Origin: Callorhinus ursinus
Taxonomy: Eukaryota; Chordata; Mammalia; Carnivora; Otariidae
Direction: 5' to 3'
Length of the DNA: 64,000 bases
Assembly (NCBI RefSeq): GCF_003265705.1
Contig: NW_020312867.1
Location: forward strand, 5,991,730-6,055,729
Positions within the stretch are counted from its first letter, which is position 1. Each line of letters begins with the position of its first letter. Under the pieces are notes generated by a model, which did no database searches, was not told the DNA's origin, and saw only the letters and a program-made list of their open reading frames with translations. Positions 53,701 through 63,661 of this stretch are shown here, one piece after another. The translations under genes and the position numbers were made by a program.

Positions 53701-56700
53701 AGAACAAAAGATTGAAAACAACCTCCATTTCCCTTCAAAGGGCATTATATCATTACTATATCCTATGGCTGACTACACATCTATAAAGAAAAATGTACTC
53801 ATATGCAAAGATAATACATCTCCAAGATATATTATGGAATAAGAAAAGCAAGGTGAGCACCAGTGTGCATGGCATGCTGCTTTCATGTAAAAATAAGGAG
53901 GAGATAACTTTATACGTTTCTCTTTGCATAAATAAATACTGGAAGAATCACCAAAAATCAATAGAAATGACACAAGAAGAACTGGTTTGGCGGGGCAGCG
54001 GGCGGAGGACTAAGAGTCCTCACTATAAGCCTTTTCCATTCCCTGAGTTTTTAAATCTTCACTGATGTAAAACATACATATAGAAAAGTGTACATGTCCT
54101 AAATGTACCACTGTACAAATTTTTACAAGCCAAACACAACTGCATGGCCAGACCCAGATTAGGAAACACTGTCAGCCCCCAAGCCCCCTCACGACTCCTT
54201 CTAGCCACTGCATGCCCCACACAAAGACAGTCACTTCTAATAGGGTACCTTGGTCTTGTCTGTTTCTGTACTTTGTATAGATGGATCTATAAAACTTACC
54301 ATATATACTCTTTTAGTGTCTGACTTCTTTCACTTACATTGTTCAAATAATTACCCATTTTGTAATAAATAGTTGCAGACCATTCATTTCTAATGCCCCA
54401 TATTATTCTGTACAGTGTGTACAGTGCAATTTATTTTTCCAGTCTACGCTGATGGGCATTTCAGTTGTCTCATATGCAGAGTTATTACAAATGGTAATTC
54501 TATTAATGTTTTTATTCATTATATTTTAGAGCATAGGCTTCTCTTGGGTATAAACCTAGAAGTAGAATTGCTGGATCATAGTGTAGACATATATTCAGTT
54601 CTAGCAATTACTGCCAAACAGTTCCCCAAAGTGATTATACCAATCTACATTCCTGCCAGCAATAGAAATTTCAGTTGACCTACACCCTTGCCAACATTTG
54701 GTATTGCCTATCTTTTTAGTTTTAGTCATTCTGGCGGATGTGTAGTGGTATCACATTGTGGTTTTAATTTGCATTTTCCTGATAACTAAGGAAAAGGTGC
54801 TCAACTTCATCAGTCATTAGGGAAATATCAAGTGATTTTCAAACTATGTAAATATATTACCTACTCAAGAAAATACACAGATATTTTCATTAATTTTTTA
54901 AAGATTTTAAGTAATCTCTACATCTAACATTGGGCTCAACTTACAACCCTGAGATCAAGAGTTGCATGCTCTACTGACTAAGCCAGCCAGCTGTCCCAAA
55001 TATTTTCACTATTTTAAAAAGAATTCATGACTCCAGGGCCCTCATCGCAAAGATTAAAGCCCATGGAAGGGGTGTGTGTGTTCATGTGCAAGTGTATGCA
55101 TGTGGGTATATTTGGTGTGTAGACTTGGGTTTTACTGGATAATGGTGACTTCTGGCTAACAAAAACTGTCCCACATCAACCAGACTACCTTGAACGAGAA
55201 ACATGAAAGACTCAGAATCTTGGTAAGAGAACCATGGTCCCAGCTCATGAGTGTGGTTTAAATTCCCCCAGTAATCTTCCTACCTCCTTCTCCTCCAAGG
55301 GGATGTAGTGTGGGAGGTTGATCTGGACCCGTTCAGGAATTAAGAACTGGAACTTGTTTGTTCCACTGGGTTGAGATGACCACCTGTCAGTGAATGTGCA
55401 GTAATCCTTGATGTCCCAGATCTAGGCACAAAATGTGGGTTAGTGGCCCAGCACCCCTTGACACCAGCACCAACTCACACTGTGGGCCCCTCCCAGACTA
55501 TTTCTCTTCACTCTGAGGTGTGAGCACTCACAGACACTCAGGGTCAGAAGGGGCCCTCGGGACCTTCTAGGCCAGACCCCTTAGCTGGCATGCAGACAGG
55601 GTATGACCAGCACAAGGACAAGACATTCTTGCCTCATGTCTCACCACAAAGCATGAAGTCAGCTCCTGAGACAGGTGATCACAGAGAGATACACAGCTGG
55701 GGGTAAGGGAGTGGCAAGAAGAGAAAAATGGAGTAGGGAACCCACTGGGAGAGGCTTCTTGGACGGCCCTTTGGAGCCATGTCCTCACTCATTTCCTGGG
55801 CACACCATAGCAGAAGAGGACTTCTACTGCCTACCGTTTTACAAACGAAACCAGTACCCAGAGGGAGTAGGGACTAGGCTAGCGCCACACACAGCAAAGA
55901 GGGGCTGCTCAGAGCTTGGCTGCCACCAGCCCCTCCAGCTCAAGCCAGGTCTTCCTCACCTTGATGTATCCTTTACAATCCCCTGTGACAAGGATCAAGT
56001 CTTTTTCATCCGTGGCCATGGCACCCACGACCACATCCCCCCGGCTTAGGAAGTCCACAGGGAACTTCCCCAGCAGGCCTCCACCCCCGTGGATGGACCA
56101 GGCATAGATGTGGCCATCGATGCAGCTGCTCAGCAGGACGGCTACACGTGGCTGGCGAGGCCTGGTCTGCAGGAAGATGATCTGTGCAAGAGAGGCGGGC
56201 CCACTCAGCAGTGCTGTGAGCTGGGATTCACCCTGGCCACGGTCACGTGGTGCTGAGTGGCCTGGGCAAGTCACCACCTCTACCCCGCTCCCCAATTTCC
56301 TAGATGCCCAGTGAGAATGGTGACCATCTACCACCCCTCCCACCTAGCTGGTAACGAGGACCATTTTGGTGCACTATGAGCTCCCTGTGCACAGGGGCTT
56401 GTGTCATTTTTTGTTCACTATTTTATCCTCAGCAACTACAGTGGTGCCTGATATATGGCATGTGATCAGTGAATGTTGAAGAAGACATACAAGGGTGGCT
56501 CACTTGGTTAAGTGGCCTCTCGTGATTTCAGCTCAGGTCATGATCTCAGGGTCATGAGATTGAGCCCCGCATCAGGCTCTGCGCTCAGCGGGGAGTCTGC
56601 TTGAGATCTCTCCCTCTGCCCCATTCCTGCTGTCAGAAATTACAGCGTGGTTTGGGGCGCCCGGGTGGTACAGCTGGCTAAGCATCCAACTTGGTTTCAG

Positions 56701-58396
56701 CTCAGGTCGTGATCTCAGGGTCGTGATCTCAATGTTGTGAGATTGAGCCCCGCATTGGACTCCGTGCTCAGCACAGAGTCTGCTTAAGATTCTCTCTGTT
56801 CCTCCCCCTGCTCTCTCTCTCTAAAAGAAAGAAAGAGAGAGAGGAAGGAAGGAAGGATGGAAGGAAAGAAAGAAAGAAAGAAAAATTACAGTGTGGTGAC
56901 TTGTGTGTCCCCAAAACATGTCGCCACCACCAAAAACTCTTGATTAACCCCATTATCATACAAGTCCAAAACAAAATGCTTAACTTACTTCCTGATGGCC
57001 CAGGGGCCAGGGTCACAAAACCAGGAGTCCCTAAACCAAAAACAAAGGGCAAGCATTTCCCCCACTTTATGCAAGTATACTTGCACACAATGCAAAATGT
57101 GGACGGCACAGACAGATGAGAAGAAATTAAAATCACCCACAGAATTCCAATACCCAGAAATAATCACCATGAAGATCTTAATGCATTGTCTATAAAGACT
57201 TTTATCACATTTTTTAAGTTATGAAATATACATGCAAGAATAGACAAAAATACCAATGAAAGAAGAGACATCCCAGAAATAGAAGATTCTAATACTATAT
57301 AAGAATGATAGAATCTCTGGTGCCTGGGTGGCTCAGTTGGTTGGGCGACTGCCTTCGGCTCAGGTCACGATCCTGGAGTCTCAGGATCGAGTCCCGCATC
57401 GGGCTCCCTGCTCAGCAGGGAGTCTGCTTCTCCCTCTCTCTTCCCTCTTGTGCTCTCTCTCTCTCTATCTCATTCTCTCTCTCAAATAAATAAATAAAAT
57501 CTTTAAAAAAAAAAGAATGATAGAATCTCAAGCCAGTGGAGAAAAGATAAACTATGCAATAAATGGCATTTGAACAACTGGTTATCAATTTAGAAAAATA
57601 TTTTTAGATTCATACATCGCACCACACACAAAACTACTCAGATCAGACAGAAGGATGACTAAATATATATACAATTATAAATGACTAGAAAAAAACATAA
57701 CAAATTTTTCTGTGATCTTGGGATAAACAATGCCTTTCTTCATTGTCGCAAAGAAAAATAATAAAGATAGCTAGACAAAAACTAAAATGTCAATGCAATA
57801 TCACAAAGGCAGATGAGGTGAAACTATCTGCAAATACACAATAGGCAAAGGATTCACTTCCAAAGCATCTAAGGAGCTCCAAGAAATTAATGTGAAAAAG
57901 AACGGACAAAGGATATGAATGGATGTTTAATTCACTGAAGAAATACAAATGTCTAGGGGCACCTGGGTGGCTTAGTCAGTTAAGCGTCCGACTCTTGATT
58001 TCGGCTCAGGTCGTGATCTTACAGTTGTGGGATCAAGCACCACATTGGGCCCTGCGCTGGGCATGGAGTCTACTTAAAATTCTCTCTCTCCCTCTCCTTA
58101 TAACCCTCCTCCCCATTTGCACACACCCTCTATCTCTCAAAGAAAGAAAGAGAGAGAGAGAGAGAGAAAGGGGCACCGGGGCGGCTCAGTTGGTTAAGTG
58201 TCTGCCTTCAGCTCAGGTCATGATCTCAGGGTCCTGGGATCAAGCCCCACATCCGGCTCCCTGCTCCGGGGGAAACTGCTTCTCCCTCTCCCTCTGCTGC
58301 TTCCCTGCTTGTGTGCTCTCTCTCTCTCTCTCTCCCTCTCTGTCAAATAAATAAAAAAAATCTTGAAAGAAAGAAAGAAAGAAAGAAAGAAAGGAA

Positions 58397-58459
<63 letters not shown>

Positions 58460-61400
58460 GTAAATGTCTAACAAACATATAGAAAGCTCAGTATTACAAA
58501 TAAAGAAATATTTTTTTAAAAAAACTTCCACCTACCAGACTGGCAGAAATTAAGAAAAGGCTAATATCCATTATTGGCTTAGTATAAGGACAAAGGTAGA
58601 CTCACACACTGTTGGAGGGAAGGCAGCTCATCACAGTCTTCTTGGAGAACAAACTGGCTTCATCCATCAAAATGTAAATTGTGCTCACTTGGTGACCCAT
58701 TAATCCCACTTCTAGAAAATCTAGTTTAACTACACAGAAGTATCTATAAGGATCTCAGCCGCACCATTGTTTATAATAGCAAAAAACTAGGAACAAGTTA
58801 AATGTCTATCAATTGGGCATTCATTAAATAAATTATGGCAAATCCAAAGAAATATATTGCAGTCGGGGACAGATTTGCCAGAGAAGTTCATAAAGCTTAA
58901 GGCAAAGTTCAAGATCAAGTTCAAGGCCCTTCCAAGGGAGGAATTAGCAACATGTGGTGACTGTTATAATTGTCAGTTGTAAATTTTAAAATTGTCATTT
59001 CTTTTGATTCTAAATAAATTTCATTTTATATCTAGTTTTTTATTCATAATTTTGTGTTATTTTTCATAAAGGGTGCCTACCAAATTGTATAAGTTTTAGG
59101 CTCAAAAAAGCATAGATTGGCCCTCTGTATGAAGCTATTAACAAGAATGGAGTAGATATATTTATATGTACTGAGAGGAAAAGCTGTCTACTCTACATTG
59201 CTAGGTTTAAAAAAAAAAAAAAGCAAACAGCTGAACTACAGTCTCAAATGCTCCTGGTCTTGTTTAAAAACCAAAACCATACCTCTGTATATATATCGCA
59301 TACAGGCATATAAAAATAAATCTCAAAGAGATATTATTTATCATTTTTAAAGACAATTTTGTCACAAGCATACTCCAGATCATTAAGTATTATCTTAAAA
59401 TGTGATTCCTCATACCTGCACAGGATTCACCAAAATGATGTGCCACAAAGATCTCCCATTTCTTAACTGGGGAAAGCTGAGGCTTCCTTCCCAACCCTTC
59501 CTGCAACAGTTCGAATGGGCAGGCTGAAGGGGCGTGATGGCCAGAGAGGGGTCAGGGCTGTGTGGTCAATGTCAGGAGTGGGCACAGAAGGATGCCCGCC
59601 CTGGGCAGGATGGAGAAGGATCCATGTGGTTGGAAGGCAGGGAAGCAACACTATTAGTTTCGCACTCTGCACCTGGCCCCTGAGACCTCAAAGATAGTCC
59701 CCTGCCTGCTTTGGAAAGAGCTTCTGGACTGAGGTTGGACATTCCAGACTCACTCACCCCAGTGGTCCCAGACAGTTCTCAACAGCAGGGGGGACTAACG
59801 GTCTGCCTGGGACCCCTTCAAAAGAAGCTGAAGCTACACATGGACTGGGCTTCATGCCTTTTGGAGGGTTTTGCCACTCCCCACCCATCTCGTCCTTCAC
59901 CACTAAGGAGAGGGTCAAGGACAGGGGCTTCATCTCTAGACTGTAATAGACACAGCTGCCCCTGGATCTGTGTCCTTGTCTCCCTCCAAGTGCCCTTTCT
60001 GCCCTCCCCCATGGTCTTCTGAGATGGCCGGACAGAAATGGTTGGCGAAGGGGACCTGGCAGGTAAAACTCCCCCAGGCGTCCTTGTCCCAGTCCACTAG
60101 GGAAAGGCTGGGAACCAAGGGGGACCCTCTCCAGGGCACCACACCGAGAAGTTCCACTCTGTCTGCTGCCCAGTTCCCCAGAGGGAAAGGACTTGGCTGC
60201 TTCAGAAACAGTGGGGGTAGAAGACAGCACTTAGAAGCTAGGAAGAAGGATCAGCATCAGAAGTGGGCCAACCTCAGACAGGACCACCAGCTATACAACA
60301 CATGCGTGCGCGCACACACACACACACACACACACCAGCCACAGTGCCTGAAATTTCAGCAATAGACATTCAGTCCTTTGTAAGTTATCTTCAAAGACTC
60401 TTGTCAAGATTCATGATACAAATCCTATTACACACAGATCACCAGTCCAGATAAAAAGCCCAAGGAATTCCCAATGGTGGCAGTACAAACAGTCAAGGAC
60501 ACAGACTTTGAAAACCAACAGATCTGGAATCAGGCCTTGGCTTGGCTATTTTCTGACAGTGAGGATTTGGGACAAGTCACTTCACCTCATTGAGCTTCAG
60601 TCTCTTTACCCAGAAAATGGGAATAATAATAGTATATACCCACCAGGGCTGCATGAGAGACAAAAATAATTCGTGTAAATGTTTAAGCTCACATCTAGCA
60701 GATACTCAGAGCCCAATAAATATTAACTGCTGCTGATATTATTATTAGGCTGGAATATAACACTACATATCAAAAGCTTTCTAAGAGTGCATTTCTTTTT
60801 TTTTAAGATTTTATTTATTTTTGACAGGGAGAGAGAGAGTGTGTACAAGTAGGGGAAGCAGCAGGCAGAGGGAGAGGGAGAAGCAGGCTTCCCGCAGAGC
60901 AGGGAGCCCCATGCGGGGCTCGATCCCAGGACCCTGAGATCACGACCTGAGCCGAAGGCAGACAATTAACCATCTGAGCCACCCAGGCGCCCCTCTAAGA
61001 ATGCATTTCTAATCCTAGAGTTTTATGCCTGGGAAATAGATGAGAGATCCAAAATTCATGTGCAAAGATGTTCATGGCAATGTTAGCTACAAAGGCAAAA
61101 CCTACAAACCTAACTGTCTAGCAGCAACAGTATCTAGCTAGATAGACCTGGTATCCCATATGCCAAAATGCCATGCAGCTGGTAAATGAGAGGCCATGGC
61201 TCCACAGACGCTGGCAGGAAGTGGTGCCATGAGGTGTTGGGTGAAAAAGAGCAAATTGCAGAGTAGCGTATATATAATAGGATACTATTTGGTGAAAAAA
61301 TAGTTGGAGGTACATATATACTTTTGTACACGTATGTACTTGTATACTGCCCAGAAAAATGTCTACCAGGATACCTTAACAGTCATTGTCTCTGGAGACT

Positions 61401-63661
61401 GAAGAAGAAGGTAAGTCATTCTTTTATTTTATACGCTACTATAAGGCTTCAAGTTTTCAGTTTTAATGAAGGACATGTACCACTTTCTAATTAGAGAGTG
61501 AGAGTGTGTTCTTTCTTGAAGATTCCAAATAAGCTCTCCTGTGAGGGCCTTTGTATCTGCTGCTCCCTCTGCCTGGATCACCATCCTTCCAAACAACTGC
61601 AGCCTTCAAGCTCTGTACAAATGCCACCTCCTCCATGAAGCCCTCCCTGATCACCCTATTTAAACAGCCATACCCTCTCTACCTCCCTTGTCACCCCCCC
61701 GCCGCCACCGTTGCCTCACTTTTCTGGTTCTCCGCTGTACTTGTTCACCCTGTGACCTACCATTTATTTTACTCGCTGGTTAACTGTCTGTCTCACCCCA
61801 ACTAGAATATCAGCTGCACGAGGGCACAGGTGTTTGGTTTTTTTCTTGCTGCCTCCCCAGGGCCTGGCACGTTTACATTAAGTAAACACTTAATGAATAA
61901 CTGTCTGGGCCCTGAAGGGACTAGGTCACAGTCAAAGGTCAGGCTTTGCATCATCTACTTGGGTCAGACTCAGAGGCTGAAAGGGATGGGTTCTTTTGGG
62001 CAACGGCTTCCAGGAATCCATCCTCACAATGCACTTAACACAAGCTCACAGACGCATACGTACAAGGACGTTCAATGCAGAGCTGCTCATCAAAGTTAAA
62101 AACTGGACCCAACTACATGTCTATTAAGAGAAGACTGGCCTAATCATTTATCACTCCAAACTATGGGGCACTGGGCAATTATTACAAAGAATAAGGTAAG
62201 CTGACAAAAGAATAAGATGAACCTAAATTACGAATAGGAAAACATATCCATGCCATATAGTTAATTACGTTTTTAGAAAGTAAATGGTAGGACATGCTAT
62301 GATTTTACGCCACTTATCTAAAAATAAAAAGGATAAAGACTAACCGAGGCCACCAATTCACTAGGCGGTGACTATGGCTGTTACAGCTAGTGGGGTGGAG
62401 TGAGTGAGACAATGGGGACCTTTATATTTTGCTTTATACACACTTCTTTTTTTCTTTTTTTACCAACTAGCATGACTACTTTTAAAAGTTTTTTTAAGGC
62501 TTTTTTTTTTTTTTAAGTAACCCCTATACCCAATGGTGGGACTCGAACTAACAACCGAGATCAAGAGTTGCACGCTCTACCTACTAAGCCAGCCAGGCGC
62601 CCCTAAGGCATTTTTTTAAAAGAGAGGAAAGCACATCCAGAACCTGGAGGAGAGACTGTCCAGCTGCTCACGGCTCTCTACTCCTCCCACCCCACCCCCA
62701 ACGGGACCCAGCTCTGCAGGGCACTGCTCCCCAGTTCCCAAGTCCCTGGTGCCCTGGAGCTGGGGAAAGGGCCCATCCTGCCACACCCTAACACAACTGT
62801 GATGTGGATTTTCACTGGTAGGGATTTAGGGAACCCAAACAGTCTCTGAAATACCATATCTCTGCAGATCGAAGCTAGAAGGGGCCTTAGAGGTCACTTC
62901 ATTTAGTGGTGACAACACAGTGAGGGGCATCCAGGGTCAGAAAGGGGAAAAGTGCAGGAGGAAGGGAGAAGAACAGAGATGACCCAATCCCTACTCACAT
63001 GTTGTACGAAACACCCTACCATGGGAGTCTGGGTGGCCCAGTTGGTTAAGCGTCTGCCTTCAGCTCAGGTCATGATCTCAGGGTCCTGGGATCAAGCCCC
63101 ACATCAGGCTCCTTGCTGGGTACAGAGTCTGCTTCTCCCTCTTTCTCTGCCCCTTTCCCCCAACTCGTGTGTGTGCGCGTGCACACACACACACACACAC
63201 TCTCTGTCTTAAATAGATAAAATCTTAGAAACAAACCAAAAAACACCCTACCAGAGCACAGAAGGGCATCTTAACAGTGGGTTCTGGCAAATCTACTTCT
63301 CCTACCTCCCAGTCCAGCCCACCAACCAGGAGGGGACCCTCCACAGCCCCCCAGGCATACCCAAGGAGCTTCCCCCAACACGCAGCAGTCCTGAAGCCAG
63401 AATCCTGAGTGGTTCCTTCACCTGCGCCACGACTCTCCAGGTCCTGGGGAGAGCCAGGCTGGCCCCCGCTAGGCTCGTCGGCCCTGCCCTTCCCAGCCCA
63501 TCCCCACTGTTCATGCCGGTTCACAGCCCAGACCCTGCCTAAGCGTGGCCCACCTTCTCCACCGACGCGTTGGATTGCAGCAGTATCTTCTTCTGGAATT
63601 CCCCTCTTTGAGCACCATAGGCCGTTCTTAACAGCTTGGGGCTTCCAGAGTGGACAGGTTT
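41324..63661 (-). CDS. EFCAB8: EFCAB8, 3' half (WD40 region and C-terminal tail), minus strand
   Basis: Exons recognised in transcript order: 63661-63554, 56181-55960, 55421-55284, 49597-49429, [one or more not found], 44374-44277, 43068-42864, 42778-42680, 41719-41324. All visible joins keep frame. The joined product carries WD40-type repeats (SSCIDGHIYAWSIHG; TGDCKGYIK-IWDIKDYC; WKGHLDSVADILYVDSFQLV then SAGQDCDVKAWKLSG), then a charged helical segment and a Ser-rich tail. The function of EFCAB8 is not established; the family has N-terminal EF-hands and a WD40 propeller. The EF-hand exons should lie right of this window. The name rests on WD40 content plus synteny: in human, EFCAB8 is tail-to-tail with SUN5. 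WDR49/WDR64-type paralogues are related alternatives. Confidence 0.82.
42680..42778 (-). CDS. EFCAB8: EFCAB8 exon
   Basis: Acceptor GTGCCCGCAG and donor CAG|GTGAGG. 33 codons: MSKVVGAAYKPKDRSRSSRL then LSTHVQYDWMKYQ. The Met is internal to the joined frame. Confidence 0.83.
42864..43068 (-). CDS. EFCAB8: EFCAB8 exon, charged helical segment
   Basis: Acceptor TTACATCAG and donor CAG|GTGAGG. Encodes EQRALAEALVYQRREQVVLM, ALLNGKADAEAEAWAKLQKI and on to CSWCKWESKGKQ. Strongly helical, Ala/Glu/Gln-rich. Confidence 0.82.
43500..43780 (+). repeat. L2 LINE 3' portion in an EFCAB8 intron
   Basis: 'gggggactgtaagttctctgggggaggacctgtgtctgg ... ggcacagagtctggcactcagcaggacctcaataaatatttcttgg' is the L2 tail. 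Confidence 0.8.
44277..44374 (-). CDS. EFCAB8: EFCAB8 exon, post-propeller segment
   Basis: Acceptor AAGGTTGCAG and donor CG|GTGAGT. Encodes DIQIVGDLKVGKSSEEEADS then TDAAQKAFRPEL plus two bases of Arg. The two bases plus the first G of the next exon give CGG, keeping frame. It starts in phase 0, which does not fit the one-base end of 49429, so an exon is missing between. Confidence 0.7.
45863..46036 (+). mobile_element. Internally deleted SINEC with perfect 16-bp TSD
   Basis: GGGGCACCTGGGTGGCTCAG head, then jumps from GGCT to GAGATCAAGCC, lacking the usual middle. AAGAATTAACTGAATG at 45847-45862 and 46037-46052. Confidence 0.93.
46461..46655 (+). mobile_element. SINEC, older variant
   Basis: GGGGTATCTGGGTGGTTCAGT head and GATCTCAGGGTCATGAGATCGAG middle; tail CTCTCTCAAAAAAAAAAAAA. 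Flanks ATATCAATTTA and AGTATCAACTTA may be a diverged duplication. Confidence 0.85.
46852..47148. mobile_element. Nested SINECs in both orientations
   Basis: A plus-strand head (GCTCGGGTAGCTCAGTCGG, from 46856) is cut at about 46890 by the poly-T start of an antisense element. Inside that lies a second antisense SINEC at about 46980-47147, flanked by AGTAAGATTCTT at 46968-46979 and by the same word after 47148. Confidence 0.85.
47903..48104 (-). mobile_element. SINEC, antisense, with TSD
   Basis: Poly-T start and GAGCCACCCAGGCGCCCC end. CAGACATTGTTGTTTT at 47887-47902 and CAGACATTGCTGTTTT at 48105-48120. Confidence 0.93.
48225..48370. repeat. AT-rich, partly self-complementary tract
   Basis: Runs of TATATT, ATTATA and TATAATTTATA over about 145 bp, almost without G or C. 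Could form hairpins; a low-complexity region. Confidence 0.7.
49429..49597 (-). CDS. EFCAB8: EFCAB8 exon, WD40 repeat
   Basis: Acceptor CCCTTATAG and donor ATTG|GTATGG. 56 codons plus one base: VVAGQTISLVPPKLLNSWKG, HLDSVADILYVDSFQLVVSA, GQDCDVKAWKLSGDTI. A classical WD40 blade with GH, D and W positions. Confidence 0.9.
50341..50459 (+). mobile_element. Short SINEC variant with TSD
   Basis: GGGCGCCTGGCTGGCTCAGT head, short body, A-rich end. ACAACTAAAGAAATGCTA at 50323-50340 and ACAACTAAAGAAACACTA at 50460-50477. Confidence 0.88.
50560..51190 (+). repeat. L1 fragment, sense, diverged
   Basis: 'gacagaggacatgaagagacaattcacaaaacc', 'tgctggcaaggataaagg', 'gggaatgcagtttggcagtac'. Broken. Confidence 0.7.
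51225..53490 (-). repeat. Long L1 ORF2-3' segment, antisense
   Basis: Continuous reverse-L1 wording from 'gctttattgaaatataattcacatacaatttaccc' through 'gcattgctgggtcatatgg'-like text, 'catttgtttaaaaagactattctttcc', 'ccaatccatgaacatgg', to 'tcaatctctttacttgcgatattcaaattttc'. About 2.3 kb, old, many stops. Confidence 0.92.
54060..54835 (-). repeat. L1-class 3' segment, antisense
   Basis: 'gatgtaaaacatacatatagaaaagtgtacatg', 'tgactttctttcacttacattgttc'-like text, 'gaattgctggatcatagtgtagac', 'ccaacatttggtattgcc'. Same layout as 51225-53490 but a different, diverged copy. Confidence 0.75.
54893..54997 (-). mobile_element. Short antisense SINEC variant
   Basis: TTTTTAAAGATTTTAAGTAATCTCTACATC start and GACTAAGCCAGCCAGCTGTCCC end. 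Flanks ATATTTTCATTA and ATATTTTCACTA. Confidence 0.8.
55284..55421 (-). CDS. EFCAB8: EFCAB8 exon, end of a WD blade and linker
   Basis: Acceptor TGTGCCTAG and donor GAG|GTAGGA. 46 codons: IWDIKDYCTFTDRWSSQPSG then a linker ending HYIPLEEKE. IWDIKDYC completes the blade begun by GYIK in the previous exon. Confidence 0.87.
55960..56181 (-). CDS. EFCAB8: EFCAB8 exon, WD40 repeats
   Basis: Acceptor CTTGCACAG and donor AAG|GTGAGG. 74 codons containing VAVLLSSCIDGHIYAWSIHG and DLILVTGDCKGYIK, two WD-blade strands with the GH/D-G-x-I-x-x-W pattern. Confidence 0.88.
56490..56882 (+). mobile_element. Two adjacent SINECs
   Basis: The first (about 56490-56636) is a truncated copy. The second (56652-56882) starts GGGGCGCCCGGGTGGTACAG and ends in a GAAA/GGAA-rich tail. 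AAATTACAGCGTGGT at 56637-56651 and AAATTACAGTGTGGT at 56883-56897 flank the second. Confidence 0.88.
57318..57513 (+). mobile_element. SINEC with perfect 16-bp TSD
   Basis: TGGTGCCTGGGTGGCTCAGT head and AAATAAATAAATAAAATC tail. AGAATGATAGAATCTC at 57302-57317 and 57514-57529. Confidence 0.94.
57957..58461 (+). mobile_element. Head-to-tail SINEC pair with (GAAA)n tail
   Basis: First copy from 57957 (GGGCACCTGGGTGGCTTAGT) ends in AAAGAAAGAGAGAGAG; the second starts at 58171 (GGGGCACCGGGGCGGCTCAG) and ends in about 24 GAAA units (58364-58459). AAATGTCTA occurs just before the first (57949) and just after the tail (58463), so one duplication flanks both. Confidence 0.88.
58364..58459 (+). repeat. 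(GAAA)n microsatellite
   Basis: About 24 GAAA units with one GGAAAA interruption, grown from the SINE tail. Confidence 0.96.
60309..60336 (+). repeat. (CA)n microsatellite
   Basis: Uninterrupted CA dinucleotides after GCGCGC-like start. Confidence 0.95.
60485..60735 (+). repeat. MIR
   Basis: 'gacacagactttgaaaaccaacagatctggaatcaggcc ... gggacaagtcacttcacctcattgagcttcagtctctttacccagaaaatggg ... gagcccaataaatattaac'. Nearly full length. Confidence 0.85.
60797..60993 (-). mobile_element. SINEC, antisense, with TSD
   Basis: Poly-T start, GAGCCACCCAGGCGCCCC end. TCTAAGAGTGCATTTCT before and TCTAAGAATGCATTTCT after. Confidence 0.92.
61530..61905 (+). repeat. L2 LINE 3' portion
   Basis: 'gctgctccctctgcctggatcacc', 'cctccatgaagccctccctgatcacc', 'ctgtctgtctcaccccaactagaatatcagctgcacgagggcac', 'gggcctggcacg'. 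Classic L2 tail. Confidence 0.88.
62497..62603 (-). mobile_element. Short antisense SINEC variant
   Basis: Poly-T start, GACTCGAACTAACAACCGAGATC middle, GCCAGCCAGGCGCCCC end. Flanks TAAGGCTTTTTTT and TAAGGCATTTTTTT. Confidence 0.85.
63022..63240 (+). mobile_element. SINEC with (CA)n and perfect 13-bp TSD
   Basis: TGGGAGTCTGGGTGGCCCAG head, a GTGTGCGCGTGCACACAC stretch in the CT-rich part, and AAATAGATAAAATC tail. AAACACCCTACCA at 63009-63021 and 63241-63253. Confidence 0.92.
63554..63661 (-). CDS. EFCAB8: EFCAB8 exon (first in window)
   Basis: Acceptor TTCTTTTCAG before 63661 and donor AAG|GTGGGC after 63554. 36 codons in frame 0: KPVHSGSPKLLRTAYGAQRG then EFQKKILLQSNASVEK. It joins to IIFLQTRP of the next exon, a typical start of a WD-repeat strand. 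A longer frame in another register here is a shadow. Confidence 0.75.

Larger units (their letters stand above)
57520..59110 (+). repeat. L1 ORF2-3' fragment, sense, split by SINECs
   Basis: 'tggcatttgaacaactggttatcaatttag', 'gcaaaggattcacttccaaagc', then after the SINECs 'ccacctaccagactggcagaaattaag', 'cattgtttataatagcaaaaaactagg'. Old. Confidence 0.8.

Noticed and set aside
58218..58531. Phe/Leu/Ser repeat frames on the minus strand
   Set aside because: Translations of the (GAAA)n tail of a SINE.
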